Of a DNA stretch of 64,000 nucleotides, positions 11,881 through 21,065 are shown one piece after another (within the stretch, counting starts at the first letter, position 1; each line of letters opens with the position of its first letter). The translations under genes were made by a program, and so were the position numbers. The stretch is from Rhynchopus euleeides (taxonomy: Eukaryota; Euglenozoa; Diplonemea; Diplonemida; Diplonemidae), in contig OY723252.1 of the NCBI GenBank assembly GCA_963210315.1, forward strand, positions 682,001-746,000. Direction: 5' to 3'. The notes beneath the pieces are model-generated. The model saw nothing but the letters and a program-made list of their open reading frames with translations, searched no databases and was not told the origin of the DNA.

Positions 11881-12721
11881 ACTGCCACAGGTCGAGGGAC
11901 GCTGAGACCCGGACTGCCTCGCGCGCTGGATGAGCCTTCGCCAGCGGGATGTAGTGGAGGAGGGACTCCACCGTCGCATGGCGGGATACTGACATCATCT
12001 CTGCGAGTGAATGGCCCTTCTGCATGAGGTGCATCAACGCGCCCCGCCGGAGCGAGTGGCCCGACAGCTGGGGGTCCACCCGGCGGAGGGCAGCCACCAA
12101 CTTCTGCCGCGTCGTGGGGAACGCCGGCGCGTCTGGAGGAAGAGACCTGCAGCGGGTCTGGAGGAAGTCGAAGGCCTGCGGGGACAGAGCGACACCGGTT
12201 GTGCGGCCCAAACGAAAAGGGTCGGACTTTCCTCCCGACCAGTCGAAGCCCACGTACGAGTCCTCGAAGGACAGGGCCCGCACGTCGAGCTTCAACAGGT
12301 CGCCGACGCGAGCTGCCGCCTTGAAGGCGACCTCCAAAGCGACGCGCACCACCGGTGACGACTCCCCGTCGATGGCCTGTCGCACCGTGGCCAGGTCGGC
12401 GGGCACTGCCTGACGAGAGGGACGGAGCGCTCCAGACCTCTTGTAGGAGCGCTCCAAGTCCCGGAGCATGGGGGTAGGGTGCTCCAAGAACCCCGCGCGC
12501 TTTGCCCACGCCTTCAGGTTCTGCAGGTACTGCAGAAGGGCTGAGGGCTTGAGGCCATCCACCACCGACTTCTTGCTGAGCCAGAGGAGGATGGCCTCGT
12601 CGACCGCGAGGGGGTGCCCCGTCCACGCCTCCCACTGCACCCGGAAGTCCATCATTCGGCGAGCGACCGAGATCTGGCCCCGCCAAGTCGATGGGGCCAG
12701 AGCACCCGATAGGGTTGACAT
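11879..12721 (-). CDS. Tyrosine recombinase (integrase) of the YR retrotransposon
   Basis: A 280-residue ORF with an ATG at 12721. The N-terminal half is a helical SAM-like core-binding region with a W-R-x-Q-I-x-V-A-R-R pattern. The C-terminal half is the catalytic domain. Visible catalytic residues are the Arg in AARVGDLLKL, the HSLRR box (H-x-x-R), the His in SRHAT and the nucleophile Tyr in LLHYIP. This is the R-H-R-H-Y set of the lambda-integrase/Crypton/DIRS family, and all residues are present. It would insert the circular DNA form of the element without a DDE-type target duplication. The gene lies between gag and RT, in the same orientation as both. Confidence 0.92.
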   Translation of the reverse strand: MSTLSGALAPSTWRGQISVARRMMDFRVQWEAWTGHPLAVDEAILLWLSKKSVVDGLKPSALLQYLQNLKAWAKRAGFLEHPTPMLRDLERSYKRSGALRPSRQAVPADLATVRQAIDGESSPVVRVALEVAFKAAARVGDLLKLDVRALSFEDSYVGFDWSGGKSDPFRLGRTTGVALSPQAFDFLQTRCRSLPPDAPAFPTTRQKLVAALRRVDPQLSGHSLRRGALMHLMQKGHSLAEMMSVSRHATVESLLHYIPLAKAHPAREAVRVSASLDLWQ

Positions 12722-12912
12722 GGCGTGGTTGTAGACCTGCCTGACCTGGCCCGGAGAGGTGATCGACTCCTGGTGCCGCGGCCGACCCGGTGCTGGCTTT
12801 TTTGGAGATTTTTTCGTCGGCAGTGGAGGGTGTGTGGTGAGGTGGGTGTGTGGGAGGGGGGGGAGGGATGGGAGGGGGCGGGACGGGGCGGGGGGGCACA
12901 GGCTGGTGGGCC

Positions 12913-14407
12913 CTAGTTCCGGCGGTAGCCCCCCCGGGGGTGCCCGCGAAAATCCGGCTTCCTCTCGGTAACCTCTCGGCGGGCCATCTTGGGAGGGGGG
13001 CCGGCGAAAACGGAGCGGTCAGACCGCTGCCGCTTGGGGCCCTGGCGGGGCTCGTGGCGGGGCTCGAGGGGGCCCGAGGCAGCCTGGAGGGCGGGGGCAG
13101 CGAACACGGGCTGTGTGTCCGCAGCGAAAAAAGCGGATTCCATCTTCCTCGCCCCTGCCGAGTCGCCCCCAGCGGCCCGTTCCAGCACAAAGAGCCTCAT
13201 GAGCTCCCTGTGGGCCATGTCGCATAAAAATTTGTTCGCCTCCTCCAGTGTTCCGTGTGTCCCAATCTTGTTCGCCATCGCTTTCAGGTCCGACACACGG
13301 TGTGCGGCCTCGATGGACAAACTGGAACCACTGGAGGAGAGCGGACCGAACCGGACGTCCAGCCCGAGGAGGACTGAAGCCCGCCTGTCCGCAGACATGG
13401 TGGCCCACAGAGAAGGCTCAAGGTCTGTGGCGAGAGCGCCGGGGGCGAGGGAGGACTGGGGAAGCGGGGCCGGGCTGGCGTGGGGAGGGGGGTGGCCCGC
13501 AGCGATGGCAGCCCAAGCCTGGTCTGCGCCAAAGCCTGCTGTGTTTGCCCAAGGTGCACCCCCAGACACAAAAGCCGGGTGGGGATCATGCTGAAGCGCG
13601 GCGACACCGGGGTGGTGTGCGGCCACAGCCGGTGCGTGGGGCGGGGGTGCACCGGCATGTGGAGCCTGCCCTGGAACGGGTGGCTGGGCGCTGGGGAGCG
13701 CTGGCGCTGGGTGGGGAGCATGTTGCAACGTGGGGATACCGGTATAGTGGTATGCCGACACAGCCGGAGCAGGGTGCGGGGGTGCACCGGCGTGCGGAGC
13801 CTGCCCTGGGATGGGCGGCTGAGCGGTGACAAACGCTGGGTGGGGAACATGCTGGAGCGTGGTGACACCGGGAGAGTGGTGTGCCGACACGGCCGGTGCC
13901 TGGGGCGGGGGCGCACCGACGTGTGGAGCCTGCCCTGGGGGGGGCGGCTGAGCTGCAGGAGCACCGGGGGCGGGCGCTGGGAGGGGAGCCTGCTGCAGCG
14001 TGTGGACACCGGGGGAGTGGTGAACCAACACGTAAGATGATGTGTGGGGGGGGGGGCACCAGCATGTGCAAACTGCCCGGGGGGGGGCTGCGCTGTCAAA
14101 GCACCGGGTGCTGGGTACAAGTTCTGGTGGTGGGGTGCATAGGCGTACACAGTGGGGTAAGCATGTGTGTTGTGCTGGGCCGGGCTCTGATGAGGGGCCC
14201 CGTGGGCACGGGGTTGGCGGTTTGCGGCGGCGGAAGCTGCGATGGGGGAATCTGCGGGGGCTCCTGGGGTTCGACTGGTGTCACGGCCACAGGCTCAGCT
14301 GCGATGGCCTGGCCCGCGGCGGACTCCTCCTCAGACGGAGGCGGAGGCGGGGGTGTAGTCTGCGAGGCTTCCTTGGATTTTGGGGTCTTCTTCTTTCTTC
14401 CGGCCAT
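12913..14407 (-). pseudogene. Gag-like Pro/Ala/His-rich region of the retrotransposon, frame broken
   Basis: The first segment starts at an ATG at 14407 (MAGRKKKTPKSKE, a basic start then Pro-rich) and stops at 14096. The repetitive middle is open in a second frame around 14150-14060, and the rest in a third frame from about 14031 to 12913. The frame changes coincide with G/C homopolymers near 14046-14055 and 14087-14096. The middle holds imperfect units of about 40-44 residues built on PGQAPHAGAPPP and SAHHSPGV. The C-terminal third is more complex, with a basic KMARREVTERK tail. The position fits gag, but I recognise no capsid or zinc-knuckle motif. Either it is frameshifted or the homopolymer lengths are wrong. 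Confidence 0.6.
13640..14000 (-). repeat. Imperfect tandem repeats of about 130 bp inside the gag-like region
   Basis: The word (G/C)GCACCG(G/A)C(A/G)TG followed by GGAGCCTGCCCTGG recurs near 13647, 13781 and 13911. It encodes the Pro/His/Ala-rich peptide repeats. Confidence 0.75.
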
Positions 14408-14415
14408 TGTTAAAC

Positions 14416-14550
14416 TTGAGCGCACACTTGCTGTCTCAAGGCTGTGTTGAGGCCCTGTGAAGTGGCATGAGGTGCTAATCCAAAGCTTCAGTCGTACGAT
14501 TTCCTTCGTTACTTCGCGACTTCGCTACGCTTCGTCGCTCGTAACTAGTA
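14416..14550 (-). repeat. Split direct repeat, beta unit, outer copy
   Basis: Copy of 9806-9941, at the sense-strand 5' end just upstream of the gag-like ATG. The satellite resumes at 14551 with an A8/T10 tract. Confidence 0.9.
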
Positions 14551-17010
14551 AAAAAAAATTTTTTTTTTCGACCCAAAAAAATCGGATTTTTTCGGGGAGG
14601 GTCTCCGGTGGCCCCCCCTGGATTTCCTGATTTTTCCCGATTTTTCCTGATTTTCGGATTTTGCTCGAAATTTGCCCTTGTGTCAACCAGTGGCAAAATT
14701 TTCGGAAAATCGGGAAAAATCAGGAAAATCCGGAGAACCGGACACCCTCCTAGATTCTGGGGGGGTGAAACGGCGGAAAAATTTTTGGGGTGTTTTTGGG
14801 TGAAAAACCGGGCAACCTGGGCCCTTTGGGACCACATAGGCCAGGAAAGGCCAAAATTTTCGATTTTTTTCGGAAATTTTTCGGTTTTTCAGAGTGTGGC
14901 AGTCCGCAGATACAGATTTTCGGGTCAGAAAAAAATTTTTTTTTTCGACCCAAAAAAATCGGATTTTTTCGGGGAGGGTCTCCGGTGGCCCCCCCTGGAT
15001 TTCCTGATTTTTCCCGATTTTTCCTGATTTTCGGATTTTGCTCGAAATTTGCCCTTGTGTCAACCAGTGGCAAAATTTTCGGAAAATCGGGAAAAATCAG
15101 GAAAATCCGGAGAACCGGACACCCTCCTAGATTCTGGGGGGGTGAAACGGCGGAAAAATTTTTGGGGTGTTTTTGGGTGAAAAACCGGGCAACCTGGGCC
15201 CTTTGGGACCACATAGGCCAGGAAAGGCCAAAATTTTCGATTTTTTTCGGAAATTTTTCGGTTTTTCAGAGTGTGGCAGTCCGCAGATACAGATTTTCGG
15301 GTCAGAAAAAAATTTTTTTTTTCGACCCAAAAAAATCGGATTTTTTCGGGGAGGGTCTCCGGTGGCCCCCCCTGGATTTCCTGATTTTTCCCGATTTTTC
15401 CTGATTTTCGGATTTTGCTCGAAATTTGCCCTTGTGTCAACCAGTGGCAAAATTTTCGGAAAATCGGGAAAAATCAGGAAAATCCGGAGAACCGGACACC
15501 CTCCTAGATTCTGGGGGGGTGAAACGGCGGAAAAATTTTTGGGGTGTTTTTGGGTGAAAAACCGGGCAACCTGGGCCCTTTGGGACCACATAGGCCAGGA
15601 AAGGCCAAAATTTTCGATTTTTTTCGGAAATTTTTCGGTTTTTCAGAGTGTGGCAGTCCGCAGATACAGATTTTCGGGTCAGAAAAAAATTTTTTTTTTC
15701 GACCCAAAAAAATCGGATTTTTTCGGGGAGGGTCTCCGGTGGCCCCCCCTGGATTTCCTGATTTTTCCCGATTTTTCCTGATTTTCGGATTTTGCTCGAA
15801 ATTTGCCCTTGTGTCAACCAGTGGCAAAATTTTCGGAAAATCGGGAAAAATCAGGAAAATCCGGAGAACCGGACACCCTCCTAGATTCTGGGGGGGTGAA
15901 ACGGCGGAAAAATTTTTGGGGTGTTTTTGGGTGAAAAACCGGGCAACCTGGGCCCTTTGGGACCACATAGGCCAGGAAAGGCCAAAATTTTCGATTTTTT
16001 TCGGAAATTTTTCGGTTTTTCAGAGTGTGGCAGTCCGCAGATACAGATTTTCGGGTCAGAAAAAATTTTTTTTTTCGACCCAAAAAAATCGGATTTTTTC
16101 GGGGAGGGTCTCCGGTGGCCCCCCCTGGATTTCCTGATTTTTCCCGATTTTTCCTGATTTTCGGATTTTGCTCGAAATTTGCCCTTGTGTCAACCAGTGG
16201 CAAAATTTTCGGAAAATCGGGAAAAATCAGGAAAATCCGGAGAACCGGACACCCTCCTAGATTCTGGGGGGGTGAAACGGCGGAAAATTTTTTGGGGTGT
16301 TTTTGGGTGAAAAACCGGGCAACCTGGGCCCTTTGGGACCACATAGGCCAGGAAAGGCCAAAATTTTCGATTTTTTTCGGAAATTTTTCGGTTTTTCAGA
16401 GTGTGGCAGTCCGCAGATACAGATTTTCGGGTCGGAAAAAAAATTTTTTTTTCGACCCAAAAAAATCGGATTTTTTCGGGGAGGGTCTCCGGTGGCCCCC
16501 CCTGGATTTCCTGATTTTTCCCGATTTTTCCTGATTTTCGGATTTTGCTCGAAATTTGCCCTTGTGTCAACCAGTGGCAAAATTTTCGGAAAATCGGGAA
16601 AAATCAGGAAAATCCGGAGAACCGGACACCCTCCTAGATTCTGGGGGGGTGAAACGGCGGAAAAATTTTTGGGGTGTTTTTGGGTGAAAAACCGGGCAAC
16701 CTGGGCCCTTTGGGACCACATAGGCCAGGAAAGGCCAAAATTTTCGATTTTTTTCGGAAATTTTTCGGTTTTTCAGAGTGTGGCAGTCCGCAGATACAGA
16801 TTTTCGGGTCGGAAAAAATTTTTTTTTTCGACCCAAAAAAATCGGATTTTTTCGGGGAGGGTCTCCGGTGGCCCCCCCTGGATTTCCTGATTTTTCCCGA
16901 TTTTTCCTGATTTTCGGATTTTGCTCGAAATTTGCCCTTGTGTCAACCAGTGGCAAAATTTTCGGAAAATCGGGAAAAATCAGGAAAATCCGGAGAACCG
17001 GACACCCTCC
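14551..17010. repeat. 377-bp satellite array, segment 5 (about 6.5 monomers, degenerating at the right edge)
   Basis: It continues the monomer split at 9730. The first three monomers match the rest of the array. From about 16060 the period wobbles (377, 376, 377) and single-base changes appear in the A/T core and nearby. The array ends at 17010 part-way through a monomer. Divergence at the edge of a homogenised array is the usual pattern. Confidence 0.95.
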
Positions 17011-17235
17011 ATAGACTTTTTTTCTGGCGCCGTTTTCCGGTTTTTCTGGTTTTGAAAATTTTTCGCGCGCGCCTTCGGCGCGCGCGACCCGCGCAAACCC
17101 TCCCAGAATCTGAGAGGGCCCGGTGCCTGCGCGCGTCCTGTCGTACTGAGGCTGCTTGGTGGGGCAGGCGCAGCAGCTGCTTTGAAAGTTTGGACTCTCG
17201 GCCAAAAAACCGGTCTGGTGCAATTTTTTTACGCA

Positions 17236-17290
17236 GGGGGGTCTGGGGGGCGGAGCCCCCCAGCCGCCGGAGGCCGCGGTAGTGATCATC
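17236..17290 (+). repeat. GC-box hairpin repeat, copy 1
   Basis: Contains GGGGGGCGGAGCCCCCC followed by AGCCGCCGGAGGCC and GGTAGTGA. It recurs at 28541, 28694, 58065 (inverted) and, shortened, near 58907. The first word is a perfect hairpin. Confidence 0.85.
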
Positions 17291-17706
17291 TGTTCCCTAC
17301 AGTCTGGATTCGCTTGTAAGTAGGAAGGCTTCGCTGTATCGCAGCCCGGCCAGCAGGAGATCACTGGTCCTTGAGGGTTCAACCTTCAGGGTGGAGGAGG
17401 ACGGGGGAGCGACCACTCGTGACAGGTGTGCGTTGTGGGTGGTGTGGGTGCACGACAGAATGGCCAAAGGGTCCACGAGATCTCTGCACACATTCCGTTA
17501 TCGAGGAGATGGGCACCTAGCTGTGACGACAGGCAACAAACAAATCTCATCTGTTAGTTGCCCCCAATAGGCTTGGCGACCTTCAAGACTGCTTGAAGGT
17601 CGTTCGTGTTCTCGTCTCAGCCCTCCGGACAAGCAGATCTGTCTCGAGTTGGTGGGCTGTCGCCATGTATTCGATGGCACCGAGTGACGCTGCACAGAGG
17701 CAGACG

Positions 17707-17758
17707 ACACGGTGAACTCCAGCGGAGGTTACCCTACCTCCGCTGGAGTACACCGTGT
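17707..17758. repeat. Hairpin with 22 paired bases and a 6-base loop
   Basis: The left arm ACACGGTG-A-ACTCCAGCGGAGGT pairs with its complement through CACCGTGT at 17751-17758. There is one A-A mismatch and the loop is TACCCT at 17730-17735. Confidence 0.9.
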
Positions 17759-19519
17759 GTCTCCCATGAGTCTCAACTAGCGGGAGTCTTAGCGTAAATT
17801 AGCTGGAAAATAGACTCCCGTCTCCAGTGCAGACTGCAGTCTTAGACTCCCTCTTAGACACTCGCTAGGGTGGCTGGAGTCCACCATGTGTGCACCTTCA
17901 AAACAGAAGAGACCTGCATGACGAGGGCATCACCACCCACCGGGCCCCACCGGGCCACCCGCTAGGTCCATTTTTTCTTCTCCGCTTCTCTGCCTTCTTT
18001 GGACTATTTGAGCTCTGTGCGGATCACGATGGGGTCACTTTCTATTTTTTATGCCGTTTTTTCTGACTGTTTTACTGTCCCAAAGTCACAAAAAAAACCG
18101 CCAAAAATGAGACCGACCTTTTTTTTTTTCCCAGAAAACCGGGAACCGGGAAACCCTGGTTTTGAAAACCGGAAAACCAGACCTATCTTATCCCCTGGTT
18201 TTGATGCTTCCCGTCTTAGCCGCAGCCTTCCGCTGCCTCGATGTTAGGTTCGGAGCAGGTATGAACACGGGGGAGCTGGGCACAGAAAGGGATGGGGCAT
18301 GGGGGGCTTCGCTGGAATGGAAGTGCAGAAAAGTGATTCGCCGAGAGCGGGGGGGTGGAGTTGGGGTTGGGGGGCTGCCCGCTCTGTTGCGGCATTATCC
18401 TCTGATGGCCAGCAAGGCAACACGTATGCACGCAGCGCTGTCGCGACAGAGGTACGCTATTACCCACGTACGGCACGATCCTTGAAATATGGCGTCAAAT
18501 GTAGACGCGGGAGGGAAAGGGGATGTTGTAGGAGAATGTTCAAAAAGATCAAGAACGGCAAGGTGAAGTCGGGGGCCCGATTAGTCATTGAGCCGACTCT
18601 AAAGCTACCCTATGGGGCCGGCTCAGGGATTTCGGCTAGCCGCCTGGCTAGCCGGAATCTCATCAGGACCCCGACTGCGCCGCGATTCGTGTGGTGTGGG
18701 GCAATTGTGACAACATGGATCAGCCCTGCAAAGCAACTGTTTGCAATGCCCTGCAAATGCAGGTACGTGTGCCGCAGTAATGCTTCACCCGTGCAGCAGG
18801 AGGTCAAAGGGAATGCTCGTGGTGCTGGTCCAACAACAAGAAGCGTTTTTCAGAAGATCTCGGGTTGCCCCGACACCCGAGGCTGGGCCTGGGGGTACGG
18901 GGGGGGTTCTGGCACTCGGCAACCCCGGTCCATTGGAAGCAACATGTTCCGTAGACGGATCACACGCATCTACCTCGTAAAAGAGTAGACATGCCCATTC
19001 ATATCATAATGGAATACCTCAACCTCGGCCGGCAGTGTGTTCACGCTCTTTGGTATACATTCCCACAGGAAGCCATACTTCTTGCGGGTGACAACCGACT
19101 TCAAAGAAGCAGTGGAAGGTCGGTGCCACGGCTTCAGAGACTGTCAATCATAAGGAGGGGCAAATCAAACGAGAGGTGCGTGTGATGGCGGGGGGCAAGA
19201 AGATAGAGTCAGTTCCGCACCGAAACGCCGATATTTTTTGCGTTCAGCACAGGAAGCAGCGTGGCTGCAACAGGGCAGACGTGGGCAGAGTGTGATAGAG
19301 CAACTGAGACGGCTGAGATGGCCATCCCCGCTATCAGCTGCGCGTGACAGGATTCGACCGTAGATGGGAAAGGGGAACCCAGGCCACACAATAGAGGGAA
19401 GGGCGGGCGATGGGGACAAGCAAAGAAGCGCAAGCACGGCAGTCGAGAAGTTTCGGGCTCAGGCTAAATGGGATCCACCGTCCCCTGTGGAGGCGGCCCA
19501 ACACTGAAGGGGAGGTGTG

Positions 19520-20017
19520 CTAAGCAGAGAGGGGCGCAGACAGCGACACGTCAACGCACTGGTGGTTGCAGCCGCCGCACGAGTTGACGATGCACTTGTA
19601 ACCAGTACGGCAGACATTCTCGTCACAGGGATCCGTTGTACACTTCGGCACAGGGAACACGCCGCATGTGCATGTCGCAGCGTTGTAGCAGTGACCAGGG
19701 TGTTCGCACTCCAACGTCCTGCGGTACGGAGTGCACAGCGGGGTAACAGGCATCAGATCCGGAACGCACTGGTGGTTGCAGCCGCCGCACGAGTTGACGA
19801 TGCACTTGTAGCCAGTAAGGCAGACGTTCTCGTCGCAGGGATCTGTCGCACACTTCGGCACAGGGAACACGCCGCATGTGCACTCCGCAGCGTTGTAGCA
19901 CTGGCCAGGGTGTTCGCACTCCACCGGCTTGCGGTACGGAGTGCACCCTCCCACGACCGTCGCCCCCACAACCGTCTCCCCCATGCAGAGCATCAGCATC
20001 ACAGCGCCGCCCACCAT
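19520..20017 (-). CDS. Secreted Cys-rich protein with two near-identical repeats
   Basis: An ORF of 165 residues if started at the ATG at 20017, chosen because it begins with a typical signal peptide (MVGGAVMLMLCMG). The frame stays open upstream to 20158. The mature part is two copies of a module of about 70 residues containing CEHPG-CYNAA-CTCGVFPVPKC, TDPCDENVC and CGGCNHQC, about 12 Cys per module. The modules are almost identical at DNA level (19549-19750 and 19766-19967), so the duplication is recent. It is probably an extracellular disulfide-rich protein. The spacing recalls Cys-rich repeats of protist surface proteins, but I cannot assign a named family. Confidence 0.75.
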   Translation of the reverse strand: MVGGAVMLMLCMGETVVGATVVGGCTPYRKPVECEHPGQCYNAAECTCGVFPVPKCATDPCDENVCLTGYKCIVNSCGGCNHQCVPDLMPVTPLCTPYRRTLECEHPGHCYNAATCTCGVFPVPKCTTDPCDENVCRTGYKCIVNSCGGCNHQCVDVSLSAPLSA

Positions 20018-20520
20018 TCTGCAACCCCCTCCCACCTGTATTCCCCTACCTGTGTGCTGGGTGCTGGGTGCCGCTGTGCCAATCAATGCCAACGCCGCAC
20101 CACTCCACCATGCGATTTGCCGTGTTGCCCCCTCTCGCATCTCTACACTTCTTGACAACGTGCCGCAGCACGGCCAGTACGAACAGAGCCTGCACCACCC
20201 TCACCTCTTCTTGACACTGCCAGGTGCCCATCCACCCAAAGAGCAACGGGTTGGGGTCGGGGGGGCGGGGGCATGGCACGTCCTTCCGCTATGCCCAGGG
20301 GCACACACCCTAGCGTTGCAAGACGTCCAACCTAGAATCCCCCTTGCGGCTCCCACACACCCCCCCCCCCCACGCCAGAGCAGAAGACCACGTTTGCACG
20401 ACCCCTCCCCCCTCCCCCCCCCCCCACCACCCTTCTTATCTATCAGCATTCCCGCTCTGGCGGCTGCACCACGTTCCCCCCCCCCCCTCGCGAGGTCCCC
20501 ATCTCAGTCACACCCAGTGG

Positions 20521-20617
20521 GGGGGGCTTCGCTCTAAAGTGCAGAACAGTGAGCCGCCGAACAATAGGTTGCAGGCCTGACAACACTTTTGAGGCAGAGC
20601 GAAGATAAAGGCCCCCC
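20521..20617 (+). mobile_element. MITE-1 copy a
   Basis: Starts GGGGGGCTTCGCTCTAAAG and ends CAGAGCGAAG-ATAAAG-GCCCCCC, so its ends are inverted repeats of the GGGCTTCGCTCTG type. The centre reads GTTGCAGGCCTGACAACAC. No coding capacity. Confidence 0.8.
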
Positions 20618-20652
20618 AAAAGGTAACCTTCAGCCATGGTGGGGGGGAGGAG

Positions 20653-20741
20653 GGGGCTTCGCCCTAAAGCGCAGAACAGTAAGCCGCCTCGCACTATCGG
20701 TTGCAGCCTTGACACACTTTGGCACAGAGCGAAGGCCCTCT
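20653..20741 (+). mobile_element. MITE-1 copy b (diverged)
   Basis: GGGGGCTTCGCCCTAAAG to CAGAGCGAAGGCCCT, with the same internal order as copy a at lower identity. Confidence 0.75.
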
Positions 20742-21065
20742 CCCAGTGGTTTGTATACTTATAAGAAGGTGGCAACCCCCCCGCCTCCGCCTCCTCCGCC
20801 CGCACTCCATCTATTGAGCTTTTTGGGGGCTGGGTGCTCAATAAGCAGGCACCTCCTGGCTTCTTTATTGTGCAGGCCGTGTCCGAGGCAGAGAGTAGCG
20901 GGAGGGGAGGGGGTGGGGGGGTGTGGGGTGGGGCGTTCATGCTGCAGAAAAGCTTCGTCGCTTTCACTTGTTTGTTTTGTAATCCACATGTGTGTGTGTG
21001 GGGGGGGGGGAGGGGGTGGCGGTGGTCGTGCGGGGGCGGTGCCAAGGTCACCTCCACCTGCCAGG

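Larger units (their letters stand above)
9731..14550 (-). mobile_element. Tyrosine-recombinase retrotransposon with split direct repeats (DIRS-order, PAT/Kangaroo-like termini)
   Basis: A 4.8-kb element on the minus strand carries RT/RNase H, a tyrosine recombinase and a Pro-rich gag-like region. Its ends are split direct repeats. Unit alpha (88 bp) occurs at 9731-9818 and 9942-10029. Unit beta (about 135 bp) occurs at 9806-9941 and 14416-14550. In sense orientation this reads beta, genes, alpha, beta, alpha, the arrangement known for PAT, Ngaro and Kangaroo elements, which integrate through a circular intermediate without a classical target duplication. Removing it restores a satellite monomer except for a few extra As. 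The gene order (gag, recombinase, RT/RH) differs from the usual gag, RT/RH, recombinase. The repeat copies look identical, so the insertion is recent, although the gag frame is broken. Confidence 0.9.
17011..19519. other. Region without a supported gene; hairpins and a GC-box repeat
   Basis: It holds a CG-rich hairpin (17064-17086), a copy of the GGGGGGCGGAGCCCCCC repeat (17236-17290), a 22-bp-stem hairpin (17707-17758) and A/T-rich text that loosely resembles the satellite in style (18060-18200). Open frames here, including one of 229 codons at 18299, show no recognisable domain. Confidence 0.6.
20018..21065. other. Region without a supported gene; two MITE-like copies and poly-C tracts
   Basis: Holds MITE-1 copies at 20521-20617 and 20653-20741 with C-rich microsatellites between 20361 and 20490. 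No credible coding signal was seen. Confidence 0.6.

Noticed and set aside
11880-13190. A single 1013-residue RT polyprotein starting at 13190
   Set aside because: The first 430 or so codons overlap the recombinase and gag-like genes in another frame and are Pro/Ser/Arg-rich shadow sequence. Only the part after about 11880 has RT and RNase H motifs.
1-17010. The regular array as a CRISPR array
   Set aside because: Whole 377-bp units are identical with no unique spacers, and the setting is eukaryotic.
16567-17382. A 271-residue minus-strand protein at the satellite edge
   Set aside because: It is a fusion of satellite text, the CG hairpin and the GC-box repeat with no domain.
18299-18988. 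A 229-codon plus-strand frame
   Set aside because: No recognisable domain and mixed low-complexity composition. It also begins in Gly/Trp-rich repeat-like text. I could not support it as a gene.
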